DNA of 64,000 bases from JBFXAF01 sp050184585 (GTDB lineage: Bacteria > Pseudomonadota > Alphaproteobacteria > Rhizobiales > Rhizobiaceae), in assembly GCA_050184585.1 (NCBI GenBank), contig JBFXAF010000012.1, positions 49,848 to 113,847 of the forward strand. Direction: 5' to 3'. Both the position numbers and the translations under genes were made by a program. This document shows, piece by piece, positions 29,411 to 38,109 of the stretch (its first letter is position 1; each line of letters starts with the position of its first letter). The notes beneath the pieces were generated by a model. It did no database searches. It was given only the letters and a program-made list of their open reading frames with translations, and was not told the DNA's origin.

Positions 29411-29452
29411 CGCCGCTCGACTGCAAGAATTACCGCCGTCCTCCCAGACGCG

Positions 29453-29482
29453 CGCGGCCCGGCCTTGCCGGGCCGTATCATT
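29453..29482 (+). terminator. Probable pckA terminator
   Basis: CGGCCCGG (29453-29460) pairs with CCGGGCCG (29466-29473) around a five-base loop. TATCATTTT follows. It lies 43 bases after the pckA stop. The U-tract is imperfect, so efficiency is uncertain. Confidence 0.6.
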
Positions 29483-29524
29483 TTGCGCAGGGTCCGTTCG
29501 TTCAATCGGTGGAGCGCCGGCGTC

Positions 29525-29962
29525 ATGAGCGCGCAATCACGCATCGACATCGCACCAGGCGTCTTCATCGAGGAGCGCGACCTTTCGGAAAGCTTCATCC
29601 GCGCCTCCGGGCCTGGCGGGCAGAACGTCAACAAGGTGGCGACCGCGGTCCAGCTTCGCTTCGACGCGGCGAATGCGGCCGGGCTGCCCGAGCGGGTGCG
29701 CGAAAGGACACTCGCATTCGCCGGCCAGCGCGCCACCAAGGACGGGGCCGTCGTCATCGAGGCAAGCCGCTTCCGCACGCAGGAACGCAACCGCGAGGAC
29801 GCACGCGCCCGCCTCGTCGCCCTTGTCGCCAAGGCGGCCGAGCCGCCGCCGCCGCCGCGCAGGAAGACCAGACCGTCGAAAGGGGCCGTCGAGCGCCGCC
29901 TCAAGGCGAAGGCCGGACGCTCGACGGTGAAGAAGATGCGTGGCCGGCCGGAGCGCGACTGA
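29525..29962 (+). CDS. arfB: Alternative ribosome-rescue peptidyl-tRNA hydrolase ArfB
   Basis: A 145-residue release-factor-like protein that hydrolyses peptidyl-tRNA on stalled ribosomes without a stop codon. The catalytic GGQ is at residues 31-33 in RASGPGGQNVNKVAT. The C-terminal tail from about residue 110 is highly basic, as needed to enter the empty mRNA channel. It lacks the codon-recognition domains of RF1/RF2. ATG 29525 starts at the family N-terminus; the frame is open upstream through the pckA terminator. Confidence 0.94.
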   Translation: MSAQSRIDIAPGVFIEERDLSESFIRASGPGGQNVNKVATAVQLRFDAANAAGLPERVRERTLAFAGQRATKDGAVVIEASRFRTQERNREDARARLVALVAKAAEPPPPPRRKTRPSKGAVERRLKAKAGRSTVKKMRGRPERD

Positions 29963-30059
29963 GTTCCGGGCAGCGGAGACAGTGCCGGAATCGTGTTTCC
30001 AATCGGCCGTCACCAATGCATAAGCTTCATATCGATCCGTGGTCAGGAGGAGGCTATCG

Positions 30060-30572
30060 ATGGGCATCTATGATTTCATGAAGGGCGTGGGCAAGACGCT
30101 CGGTCTTGGCGACGACGACGATGACGCCGCCAAGGAAGCCGCCCTCAAGAAGGAGCTGCACTCGCACAATCTCGGCACGGGCAAGGTCGGTCTGGCCGTG
30201 AAGGGCGAGACCGTCGTGTTGTCTGGCGTCGTCGCGGATCAGTCGGCGTTCGAGAAGGCGGTGGTCGCCATCGGCAACACGACCGGGGTGTCGAAGGTGG
30301 TGACCGACGACCTCAAGATCGTGCCACCCGACAGCGGGCTGAAACTGGATGCGACGGACATGACGGCGCTGGTCAAGGCGTCGACGCCGGCCAGGGAACC
30401 CGTCTTTCACGCGGTCAGGAAGGGCGACAACCTCTGGAAGATCGCCGAAACGGTCTATGGCAAGGGCAAGGGAGCCAAGCACACGCTGATCTTCGAGGCG
30501 AACAGGCCGATGCTGAGCCATCCGGACAAGATCTATCCGGGACAGGTGCTGCGCATCCCCGAACTCGTCTGA
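30060..30572 (+). CDS. kbp: BON and LysM domain protein (Kbp/YgaU type)
   Basis: A 170-residue protein with an N-terminal BON domain (about residues 25-90, with LAVKGETVVLSGVV) and a C-terminal LysM domain (about 118-168, HAVRKGDNLWKIAETVYGKG and IYPGQVLRIPELV). E. coli Kbp (YgaU) has the same order and size and binds potassium. There is no signal peptide, so it is probably cytoplasmic. AGGAGG precedes the ATG by six bases. alkB follows after 17 bases. Confidence 0.9.
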   Translation: MGIYDFMKGVGKTLGLGDDDDDAAKEAALKKELHSHNLGTGKVGLAVKGETVVLSGVVADQSAFEKAVVAIGNTTGVSKVVTDDLKIVPPDSGLKLDATDMTALVKASTPAREPVFHAVRKGDNLWKIAETVYGKGKGAKHTLIFEANRPMLSHPDKIYPGQVLRIPELV

Positions 30573-30589
30573 GCTGCCGGCGGACGCCG

Positions 30590-31210
30590 TTGCCCGCGCT
30601 CACCCCCGGCGTCCGCCACATCCCCGGCTGCCTCGACATCGCGGCGCAGCGCGCGCTCCTCGATGAGGTTCGCGCGGTGGTCGCCGCCGCGCCGCTCTAC
30701 ACGCCGCAAATGCCGCGCACCGGCAAGCCGATGAGCGTGCGCATGACCAATTGCGGGCCGCTCGGCTGGGTCACCGACCGCGACGGCGGCTACCGTTACC
30801 AGCCCACCCACCCCGTCACGGCCATGCCATGGCCGCCGATCCCGGCCCGTCTCCTGGATCTGTGGGCGGAGTTCGCGGACTATCCGCATCCGCCCGAGGC
30901 GTGCCTCGTCAATTTCTACGACGTTGCGGCGCGCATGGGCCTGCACCAGGATCGCGACGAACGCGATTTCGACGCGCCGGTCGTCTCGGTCTCGCTCGGG
31001 GATTCTTGCCTGTTTCGCGTCGGCGGAACGTCGCGCAAGGATCCGACGCGATCGTTTCGCCTGGAGAGCGGCGACCTCGTCGTCCTCGGCGGGGAGGGTC
31101 GGCTGGCCTTTCACGGCGTCGACCGCATCTATCCCGGAACCTCGGACCTCCTCAGGCAGGGCGGCCGCATCAACCTGACGCTGAGGCGGGTCACGGCGCC
31201 CGTCGCGTAA
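30590..31210 (+). CDS. alkB: AlkB-type 2-oxoglutarate/Fe(II) DNA dioxygenase
   Basis: A 206-residue enzyme that removes alkyl groups from N1-methyladenine and N3-methylcytosine by oxidative demethylation. The iron facial triad is H119 and D121 in GLHQDRDERDF and H175 in LAFHGVDRIYPG. The 2-oxoglutarate-binding arginines are in RINLTLRR near 193-200. The NFYDVAARMGLH segment is typical. The start is TTG at 30590, 17 bases after the LysM gene. Length and motifs match bacterial AlkB. Confidence 0.95.
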   Translation: MPALTPGVRHIPGCLDIAAQRALLDEVRAVVAAAPLYTPQMPRTGKPMSVRMTNCGPLGWVTDRDGGYRYQPTHPVTAMPWPPIPARLLDLWAEFADYPHPPEACLVNFYDVAARMGLHQDRDERDFDAPVVSVSLGDSCLFRVGGTSRKDPTRSFRLESGDLVVLGGEGRLAFHGVDRIYPGTSDLLRQGGRINLTLRRVTAPVA

Positions 31211-31244
31211 GGGTTTCGTCAGCTTTTCGGCCTATCCGGAAACG

Positions 31245-32375
31245 GTGACGGCACGATCGAGAGCGACGATGCGCCAATCGGCGATGCTGCGCGAGACCCT
31301 GTCCCGCACGGTGGCGGCTCTGCGGGCCGACGCCGGGCTGTACCTGCTCGTTCTCGTCTACACGCTCGCCGGCCTCTCCTTCCTGCACGCGGCCGGGGCC
31401 GCCGACCGCGCCGCCTACGCCATCTATGTCGGCCGCTGGCTGATGCTTTTCGCCTTCTTCCTGCCGGCCATCGCCATCCTCGCCGACGTCGCCCTGGTCA
31501 TCCATCGTTTCGACCGGCGCCGGCCACTCGCTTTCGGCCGCGCCTTCTCGCCCGTGCGCATCGCTGCCCTGGTGTCCGGCATGGCGTTGCTTCAGGTGAT
31601 GATGCTCTTCCAGGGCACCTTCACCTCGGTGAAGAACGCCCTGGTGGTGTGGCAGGGCGGCTTCCCCCACGATCGCGTCCAGGCCGACATCGACCGCTGG
31701 CTGCATTTCGGCGTCGACCCATGGCGCTGGCTCCAGCCGGTCCTCGGCTATGACTGGGTGCGACTGGGCGTTGAGTGGAACTACAACGTTCTGTGGTTCG
31801 TCCTGTGCTTCGGCGCGCTGTTCTTCGTGGTCACCTCCCCGAAGGCATCGGCCATCCGCACGCGCTACGTCGTCGCCTTCATGCTGGCATGGATCGTGGT
31901 CGGCAACCTGATCGCCGGGCCGTTCATGTCCGCCGGTCCGGCCTTCTACGGCCTCGTCACCGGCGACGAAGCCCGCTTCGCCGAACAACTCGCCTTCCTC
32001 GCGCGCGGCGCCGGCCAGCCCAACTCGGCGGCGGCCTATCAGGAATATCTCTGGAGCCTGCATGCGGCCGGCCAGACCGGGTTCGGCTCGGGCATTTCGG
32101 CCTTCCCCAGCATGCACGTCGCGCTGGCCATGCTCAACGCGCTCTTCCTCGCCGACCATTCGCGACGGCTCGGGCTCGCGGCCTATGCCTACGTCGCTGT
32201 GATCGTCGTGAGTTCGGTCTACCTCGCCTGGCACTACGCCATCGACGGCTATGTCGCGATCGCCGTCGTGGCCGCGATCCATTTCGCGCTGAAACGGCTG
32301 ATGCCGGACGGCATGGGCGAGCGGGCGTCCGCGCCGGCCACAGCCGCCCCTGCGTTCATCCCGGCGGCCGAATAA
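31245..32375 (+). CDS. PAP2-superfamily integral membrane protein
   Basis: A 376-residue protein with about six to eight transmembrane helices. The C-terminal half has the PAP2 phosphatase motifs SAFPSMHVALAML near residue 286 and SVYLAWHYAIDGY near 322-335, with catalytic histidines in SMH and WHY. The layout resembles the inositol-phosphorylceramide-synthase-like PAP2 group. The likely substrates are lipid phosphates or phospholipid headgroups, but this is not established. The start is GTG 31245 or ATG 31269. It is convergent with the Tad pilus operon. Confidence 0.85.
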   Translation: MTARSRATMRQSAMLRETLSRTVAALRADAGLYLLVLVYTLAGLSFLHAAGAADRAAYAIYVGRWLMLFAFFLPAIAILADVALVIHRFDRRRPLAFGRAFSPVRIAALVSGMALLQVMMLFQGTFTSVKNALVVWQGGFPHDRVQADIDRWLHFGVDPWRWLQPVLGYDWVRLGVEWNYNVLWFVLCFGALFFVVTSPKASAIRTRYVVAFMLAWIVVGNLIAGPFMSAGPAFYGLVTGDEARFAEQLAFLARGAGQPNSAAAYQEYLWSLHAAGQTGFGSGISAFPSMHVALAMLNALFLADHSRRLGLAAYAYVAVIVVSSVYLAWHYAIDGYVAIAVVAAIHFALKRLMPDGMGERASAPATAAPAFIPAAE

Positions 32376-32503
32376 CCTCTCGACTTTCGTCATCGTCTGG
32401 CGGAGCAGGCCGAAGGCCGTCGCGCAGACCAGAGGATCCATGCCGGAACGGTTTGGGCTTGATCGCGGAGCGAGAATCGCCGCCGAGGCGGAAGCGACCG
32501 CCT

Positions 32504-33493
32504 TTAGAAGATCCCGCGCTCGCTCACCTGGATGCCGGCGGGGCCGAGGATGACGGCGAACAGAACCGGCAGGAAGAACAGGATCATCGGCACGGTGAGC
32601 TTGGGCGGCAGTGCGGCCGCCTTCTTCTCGGCGGCGTTCATGCGCATCTCACGGCTCTCCTGCGCCAGCACGCGCAGCGCATGGGCGATCGGCGTGCCGT
32701 AGCGTTCGGCCTGGATCAGGGCCTGCGCCACGGACTTGACCGATTCCAGGCCGGTGCGGTTGGCGAGGTTCTCGTAGGCTTGCCGGCGTTCCTGGAGGAA
32801 GGACAGTTCGGCGTTGGTGAGCACGAACTCCTCGGCGAGCTCCACCGACTGCATGCCGATCTCCTCGGCGACGCGCCGGAACGCGGCCTCGACCGACATG
32901 CCCGATTCGACGCAGATCAGCAGCAGGTCGAGCGCGTCCGGCCACGCCATCTGGATCGACTGCTTGCGCTTGGATGCCCTGTTCGAGACATAGAGCACCG
33001 GCGCGTAGAAGCCGCCATAGGCGACCACGATGCAGACGAAGGCCTTCACCAGCGGCGGCTGCTCCGGCAGCCCGCCCAGCAGGAACACGTAGACGGCCGC
33101 CAGCGCGAGGCCGACGAACGGCAGGATCAGCCTGAAGAACAGGAACCGCGTGAGCGGGTTCTGGCCGCGGAACCCCGCCATGCGGAGCTGGTTGACCGTG
33201 TTGTCGTCGGCGAGCGCCTTCTTCAGGTCGAGCCGGTCGACGACGCTGCGCATGCCCGACGACTGCTGCTCGCGCAGGCCCTTGCGGCGGCGGTCGGCCT
33301 CGGCGGCCAGGCGGGCGCGCTGCTTGGCGCGAAGCTCGTCGCGTTCCAGCGCCACGGTCTTCATGCGCGCCTTCATCGAATTGCCGCCAAGCGCCGGCAA
33401 CAGGGTGAAGGCGGTGGCGAAGACAGCGATGCCGACCAGCATCGCGATGACGAAGGTCGGGTCTGTCATCGCCTTGACGACGGTCTCGGTCAT
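32504..33493 (-). CDS. tadC: Tad pilus inner-membrane platform protein TadC
   Basis: A 329-residue type II secretion F-family protein, the second of the two platform proteins that work with the TadA ATPase. Transmembrane helices are at the N-terminus (FVIAMLVGIAVFATAFTLL), in the middle, and at the C-terminus (LTVPMILFFLPVLFAVIL). The central GSPII_F domain has LLLICVESGMSVEAAFRRVA near residue 185. It is the last gene of the minus-strand cpa/tad operon and follows tadB by 13 bases. Confidence 0.94.
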   Translation of the reverse strand: MTETVVKAMTDPTFVIAMLVGIAVFATAFTLLPALGGNSMKARMKTVALERDELRAKQRARLAAEADRRRKGLREQQSSGMRSVVDRLDLKKALADDNTVNQLRMAGFRGQNPLTRFLFFRLILPFVGLALAAVYVFLLGGLPEQPPLVKAFVCIVVAYGGFYAPVLYVSNRASKRKQSIQMAWPDALDLLLICVESGMSVEAAFRRVAEEIGMQSVELAEEFVLTNAELSFLQERRQAYENLANRTGLESVKSVAQALIQAERYGTPIAHALRVLAQESREMRMNAAEKKAAALPPKLTVPMILFFLPVLFAVILGPAGIQVSERGIF

Positions 33494-33506
33494 TGGCGTG
33501 CCGCCC

Positions 33507-34520
33507 TCAAACCTCGAAGTTGATCATCTTGCGCATGACGAAGATGCCTATCGACATCCACACCAGCGAGACGCCGATGATCATGTGGCCGGCGCTCGTG
33601 GTGAACAGCGGCATGATGTAGTTGGGGCTCGACAGGTAGACGAGCACGGCGACGATGAAGGGGAGCGCGCCGATGATGGCCGCCGACGCCTTCGCCTCCA
33701 TGGAGAGAGCCTGCACCTTGGCCTTCATCTTCTTGCGGTCGCGCAGGACGCGCGACAGGTTGCCGATGGCTTCCGAAAGGTTGCCGCCGGCCTGGCTCTG
33801 GATCTGGATGACGATGCCGAAGAAGCTCGCCTCGGGGCACGGCATGGTCTCGCTCATGCGCATCGTCGCTTCGGGAATGGAAAGACCAATCTGCTGGGCC
33901 TCGACGATGCGGCGGAACTCGGTGCGCACCGGCTCCTGCGATTCATTGGCGATGAGGCGGATGCCGTCATTGAGCGGCAGGCCCGACTTCACGGCGCGCA
34001 CGATCACGTCGAGCGCATTGGGGAACTCGTTGAGGAACGCCTTCACGCGACGGTTGCGCTTGAAGGAGACGAACCAGCGTGGCAGGCCGAAGGTGCCGGC
34101 GAGGAACGCGCCCGGCAGCACGAGGAGCGGCGCGCCACCGATGAAGGCCGCCACCGTCAGCAGTACGCCGGCAACCACCGAGTAGATGTAGAAGCGCTCG
34201 AGCGTCACAGACATTCCGGCCTGGCGGATCTGCACCTTGAGGGGCGCCTTCTTGGTGCTGCGGTCCCTCGACTTCTGCTTTTCCTCGAGGTCCTTGAGCG
34301 AATCCTGCACCGACTTGCGACGCTTCGCCGCCTCGGCCAGCCGGTCGCGCGAAGCCTTGACGGCGCCGCGGTCGGTCTCGGCCTTCTTGACCGTCTCGAG
34401 CCGCTTCCCGGCATTCTTCTCGTCGGCGATCCGGTTGAACAGGAACGCATACGCCACCGCGCCGGCGGAACTGGCCGCCAGGAGAATGAAGATCAGCGTG
34501 GGCTGGTCTATGCCGAACAT
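33507..34520 (-). CDS. tadB: Tad pilus inner-membrane platform protein TadB
   Basis: A 337-residue GSPII_F protein. The N-terminal helix (LIFILLAASSAGAVAYAFLF) is followed by a highly charged, probably coiled-coil cytoplasmic stretch (about 30-95), two more helices, and the F domain with FPNALDVIVRAVKSGLPL near 175. It pairs with TadC as the assembly platform for Flp pili. ATG 34520 is used because the frame upstream lies inside tadA. It is eleven bases after tadA. Confidence 0.94.
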   Translation of the reverse strand: MFGIDQPTLIFILLAASSAGAVAYAFLFNRIADEKNAGKRLETVKKAETDRGAVKASRDRLAEAAKRRKSVQDSLKDLEEKQKSRDRSTKKAPLKVQIRQAGMSVTLERFYIYSVVAGVLLTVAAFIGGAPLLVLPGAFLAGTFGLPRWFVSFKRNRRVKAFLNEFPNALDVIVRAVKSGLPLNDGIRLIANESQEPVRTEFRRIVEAQQIGLSIPEATMRMSETMPCPEASFFGIVIQIQSQAGGNLSEAIGNLSRVLRDRKKMKAKVQALSMEAKASAAIIGALPFIVAVLVYLSSPNYIMPLFTTSAGHMIIGVSLVWMSIGIFVMRKMINFEV

Positions 34521-34531
34521 CGGTGCAACGC

Positions 34532-36058
34532 CTATCCCGACTGCTTCTCCATGGCTTCGAGCGCGGCGGCCAGCCGCTGCTCCTCGCCATAGTAGCGGGC
34601 GCGGTCCCAGAAGGCCGGGCGGCCGATTCCGGTGGACACATGGCTGCCGATCAGCTTGCCGTTCTGGTCCTCGCCCTTGATGTTGTAGAGGATCAGGTCC
34701 TGCGTGATGATCACGTCGCCTTCCATGCCGATCACCTCGGTGACATGGGTGATGCGGCGCGATCCGTCGCGCAGGCGCGCTGCCTGGATGACCACGTCGA
34801 CAGAGCCGACGACGATCTCGCGCACGGTCTTCTGCGGCAGCGAGAAGCCGCCCATCGCGATCATCGATTCGATACGGTTGAGGCACTCGCGCGGGCTGTT
34901 CGCGTGGATGGTGCCCATGGAACCGTCATGGCCGGTGTTCATCGCCTGGAGCAGGTCGAAGACCTCCGATCCGCGCACCTCGCCGACGATGATGCGCTCG
35001 GGGCGCATGCGCAGGCAGTTCTTGACGAGATCGCGCATGGTGATCTCGCCCTCGCCCTCGAGGTTCGGCGGGCGCGTCTCCAGGCGCACGACGTGCGGCT
35101 GCTGGAGCTGCAGTTCGGCCGAGTCCTCGCAGGTGATGACGCGTTCGTCGCGGTCGACATAGTTGGTCAGGCAGTTGAGGAGCGTCGTCTTCCCTGAGCC
35201 CGTGCCGCCAGAGATGATGACGTTGCAGCGGACCCGGCCGATGATCTTCAGGACTTCCGCGCCCTCCTGCGAGATGGCGCCGAACTTGACGAGCTGGTCG
35301 AGGGTCAGCTTGTCCTTCTTGAACTTGCGGATGGTGAGCGCGGCGCCGTCGATGGCGAGCGGCGGCGCGATGACGTTGACGCGGCTGCCGTCGGGAAGGC
35401 GGGCGTCGCAGATCGGCGAGCTCTCGTCGACGCGGCGGCCGACCTGGCTGACGATGCGCTGGCAGATGTTGAGGAGCTGCTGGTTGTCGCGGAAGCGGAT
35501 CGACGTCTGCTCGACCTTGCCCGACACCTCGATATAGACGTTCTTGGCGCCGTTCACCATGATGTCGGAGATGTCGTCGCGCGCCAGCAGGGGCTCGAGC
35601 GGACCGTAGCCCAGCACGTCGTTGCAGATGTCCTCGAGCAGTTCTTCCTGCTCGGAGATCGACATCGCGAAGTTCTTGATCGCGATGATGTCGTTGACGA
35701 TGTCGCGGATTTCCTCGCGCGCGGCGTCCGGCTCGAGCTTGGCGAGTTGCGAGAGGTCGATGGTGTCGATGAGCGCGGAGAAGACCTGGCTCTTGGTGTC
35801 GTAGTAGCTCTCCGAGCGCTCCCTGCCCATCCGCGCCTGTGGCTTCGGCGACGGCGGCGGCGCGGCTTCCGCCGCGCGGCGCTGTTGTATGGCGGGCGCG
35901 GACGGCGCGGTGTCGGGAGCCCGCGACTGGTCGGCCGCGGGCCGCGCATATTCCGACACGGCCTCGGCCGGTCGGCCGATCGCGGCCGGCGCGGAAACGG
36001 GCGGCCGGAGATCGGGTCCGCGCCTGCCGCCTTCTTCGTTGCCACGCCTGCCGAACAT
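34532..36058 (-). CDS. cpaF: Tad/Cpa pilus ATPase TadA (CpaF)
   Basis: A 508-residue secretion ATPase of the VirB11/PulE superfamily that powers Flp pilus assembly. Walker A is IISGGTGSGKTTLLN near residues 265-280, the Walker B region is MRPERIIVGEVRG near 350, and the His box TGHDGSMGTIHANSPRE near 375-390. The first 75 residues are proline- and alanine-rich and probably disordered, a usual feature of CpaF. It is followed by tadB and preceded by cpaE. Confidence 0.96.
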   Translation of the reverse strand: MFGRRGNEEGGRRGPDLRPPVSAPAAIGRPAEAVSEYARPAADQSRAPDTAPSAPAIQQRRAAEAAPPPSPKPQARMGRERSESYYDTKSQVFSALIDTIDLSQLAKLEPDAAREEIRDIVNDIIAIKNFAMSISEQEELLEDICNDVLGYGPLEPLLARDDISDIMVNGAKNVYIEVSGKVEQTSIRFRDNQQLLNICQRIVSQVGRRVDESSPICDARLPDGSRVNVIAPPLAIDGAALTIRKFKKDKLTLDQLVKFGAISQEGAEVLKIIGRVRCNVIISGGTGSGKTTLLNCLTNYVDRDERVITCEDSAELQLQQPHVVRLETRPPNLEGEGEITMRDLVKNCLRMRPERIIVGEVRGSEVFDLLQAMNTGHDGSMGTIHANSPRECLNRIESMIAMGGFSLPQKTVREIVVGSVDVVIQAARLRDGSRRITHVTEVIGMEGDVIITQDLILYNIKGEDQNGKLIGSHVSTGIGRPAFWDRARYYGEEQRLAAALEAMEKQSG

Positions 36059-36080
36059 CAGCCCCTACCCGTCCGCCGGA

Positions 36081-37370
36081 TCACTTCTTTTTCTTGCCGA
36101 TCGACAGCTTGCCGAGCAGGCTGGAGATCCCCGGCGACTTGCGCTTGGTCTTTGCTTCCATGCGGCCCGTCAGCACATGCGCGATCTCGTTGATCGTCGT
36201 CACCACGGGGTTCTTGGCGTCCATCTCCGCGAGCATGCGCCCGTTGTTGGCGGCCGTTCCGAAGAACTGCGCGTCGAAGGGAAGCACCGCCATCGGCGTC
36301 AGGCCCAGCGGCTCCGCGAAGTCGTTCGCCGATATCTCGGGACGTTTCGGCACGCCGGTCTGGTTGACGATCAGCCGGGGCGCCGAATCGTTCGGCCGAA
36401 GCTTCTTCAGCATGTCGACCAGGTTCTTCGTGTTGCGCAGGTTGGCGAGTTCGGGCGTCGCGGTGATGACGACTTCGTCGGCCAGGGTGAGCGTGTTCTT
36501 CGTCCAGCCGCTCCAGATGTGCGGGACGTCGAGCACCAGGAGGGGCGCGGTGCGCTGCGCCGTCTCGATGATCTGCGTGAAGGCCTCCGGGTCGAAGTCG
36601 TAGACCCGGTCGAGGCTCGACGGCGCCGCCAGCAGGGAAAGATGTTCCGCGCATTGCGCCAGCAAGCGGTCCAGATAGACCTCGTCGATGCGCTCCGGCG
36701 CGAACACGGCCTCGGCGATGCCCTGCGCGGGATCCTGGTCGAAATTGATGTTGGCGGTGCCGAATGCGAGGTCGAGGTCGGCGACGACCACCTCGTTCTT
36801 GAACAGCGTCGACATGGCCCACGCGACGTTGTGGGCGATCGTCGACGAGCCGACGCCGCCCTTGGCGCCGACGAAGGCGACGGAGCGGCCGATCGGCGCG
36901 GCGTCCGGATCGACGAAGATTCCGGCGATTACTCCGATGATGTCGGCCATCGAGATCGGCGCCACGACGTACTCGGACACGCCCGAGCGGATCAGTTCGC
37001 GGTACAGCCAGACGTCGTTGTAGTGGCCTATCACCACCACCTTGGAACTCGGGTCGCAATACTCCGCGAGCTGGAGCAGCAAGCCGAGGATCTCCTTGGG
37101 CTCGCGCCTCGATTCGAGGATGATCAGGTTCGGCGTCGGTGCGGTCTGGTAGAATTCGATGGCGGTTGCGATGCCGCCCATATGGACCTTGAGATGGGCC
37201 TTGGCCATGCGCCGGTCGTCGCCCGCGCGCTCGATCGGCCCGGCCACGCCCTCGGTCTCGCAGAACGCCTGGATCGAGATGCGCGGCACCGGCCGCAGCG
37301 CATGCAGCGCCGCCGCCTCGTCGTGCGCCTTTTCGTCATCGAGTTTCGTCTCGTAGGCGAGATTGTTCAT
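36081..37370 (-). CDS. cpaE: Pilus assembly protein CpaE
   Basis: A 429-residue protein with an N-terminal receiver-like domain lacking a typical phosphoacceptor context and a C-terminal MinD/ParA-like ATPase domain. The deviant Walker A is FVGAKGGVGSSTIAHN near residue 170, with VVVADLDLAFG near 200. CpaE helps place and build the pilus apparatus at the cell pole. ATG 37370 starts the conserved part (MNNLAYETKLDDEKA). It lies between cpaD and cpaF. Confidence 0.93.
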   Translation of the reverse strand: MNNLAYETKLDDEKAHDEAAALHALRPVPRISIQAFCETEGVAGPIERAGDDRRMAKAHLKVHMGGIATAIEFYQTAPTPNLIILESRREPKEILGLLLQLAEYCDPSSKVVVIGHYNDVWLYRELIRSGVSEYVVAPISMADIIGVIAGIFVDPDAAPIGRSVAFVGAKGGVGSSTIAHNVAWAMSTLFKNEVVVADLDLAFGTANINFDQDPAQGIAEAVFAPERIDEVYLDRLLAQCAEHLSLLAAPSSLDRVYDFDPEAFTQIIETAQRTAPLLVLDVPHIWSGWTKNTLTLADEVVITATPELANLRNTKNLVDMLKKLRPNDSAPRLIVNQTGVPKRPEISANDFAEPLGLTPMAVLPFDAQFFGTAANNGRMLAEMDAKNPVVTTINEIAHVLTGRMEAKTKRKSPGISSLLGKLSIGKKKK

Positions 37371-37395
37371 GTCGGATTGCCCCGCGTCACGCCCG

Positions 37396-38094
37396 TCAGT
37401 ACAGGATTTCCGGTTCCCAGATCGTCGGCGTGTTCTGATACACGTCGATCGCGACGCCGCGCTTGGTGGCGTCGATTTCGGTCTGCTTGCGCGGCCCGAG
37501 CAGGTCTTCCGGGTTGGCCATCTGCGCCGCCAGGTTGTTCTGGTAGGAGCAGCCGAAGTTCGCCCAGTGCTTGTTCTCGGTGTCGGCGAGCATGTCGGCG
37601 GGCCAGCGGCCGCATTTTCCGGCGACCTGCGCGCGCATCGACTTGTAGGAGAGCCGGACCGGCGCCGACACGTCGGCGGCCCCGGCATCGTAGGACGACA
37701 CGATGATGCGTCCTTCGGGCACGCCGTTGCGGCGCGCCAGGGCGGCGAAGTCGGAGGCGGCATGCCCCGCGGCGACGTCGTTGGCGGCCCCGTAGGGCGC
37801 AAGGATCGTCAGTACGGGCGCAGCCTGCCGGTCATAATGGTGGAGGAACCCTTCGACGGACGCCTTCTGCTGGCGCGTCATGCCGCGATCGCTCGCGCCG
37901 ACCGGCAGGTCGATGATCTCGTCTTTCTCTCCGACGACGATCGGGTGATTGGTCCGGTAGTCGTCGGGCACGGAGCCGACGGTGATGGAATCGCGCTTGG
38001 CGCAGCCTGACGCCAGCGCCAGGCCCGCGATCGCAAGGATCACGACGGCGCGGCGCGCCGGCTGGGAACGGTCGATCAAACGCTTGGCTGACAT
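37396..38094 (-). CDS. cpaD: Pilus assembly lipoprotein CpaD
   Basis: A 232-residue outer-membrane-linked lipoprotein of the Tad apparatus. A signal peptide with lipobox LASGC places the lipidated Cys near residue 31. The body has the CpaD features SVEGFLHHYDRQAAPVLTI and FGCSYQNNLAAQMANPEDLL. It is thought to support the CpaC secretin. ATG 38094 is chosen; a GTG five codons upstream would directly follow the cpaC stop. Confidence 0.92.
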   Translation of the reverse strand: MSAKRLIDRSQPARRAVVILAIAGLALASGCAKRDSITVGSVPDDYRTNHPIVVGEKDEIIDLPVGASDRGMTRQQKASVEGFLHHYDRQAAPVLTILAPYGAANDVAAGHAASDFAALARRNGVPEGRIIVSSYDAGAADVSAPVRLSYKSMRAQVAGKCGRWPADMLADTENKHWANFGCSYQNNLAAQMANPEDLLGPRKQTEIDATKRGVAIDVYQNTPTIWEPEILY

Positions 38095-38109
38095 CTCACC
38101 GGTCCCCAC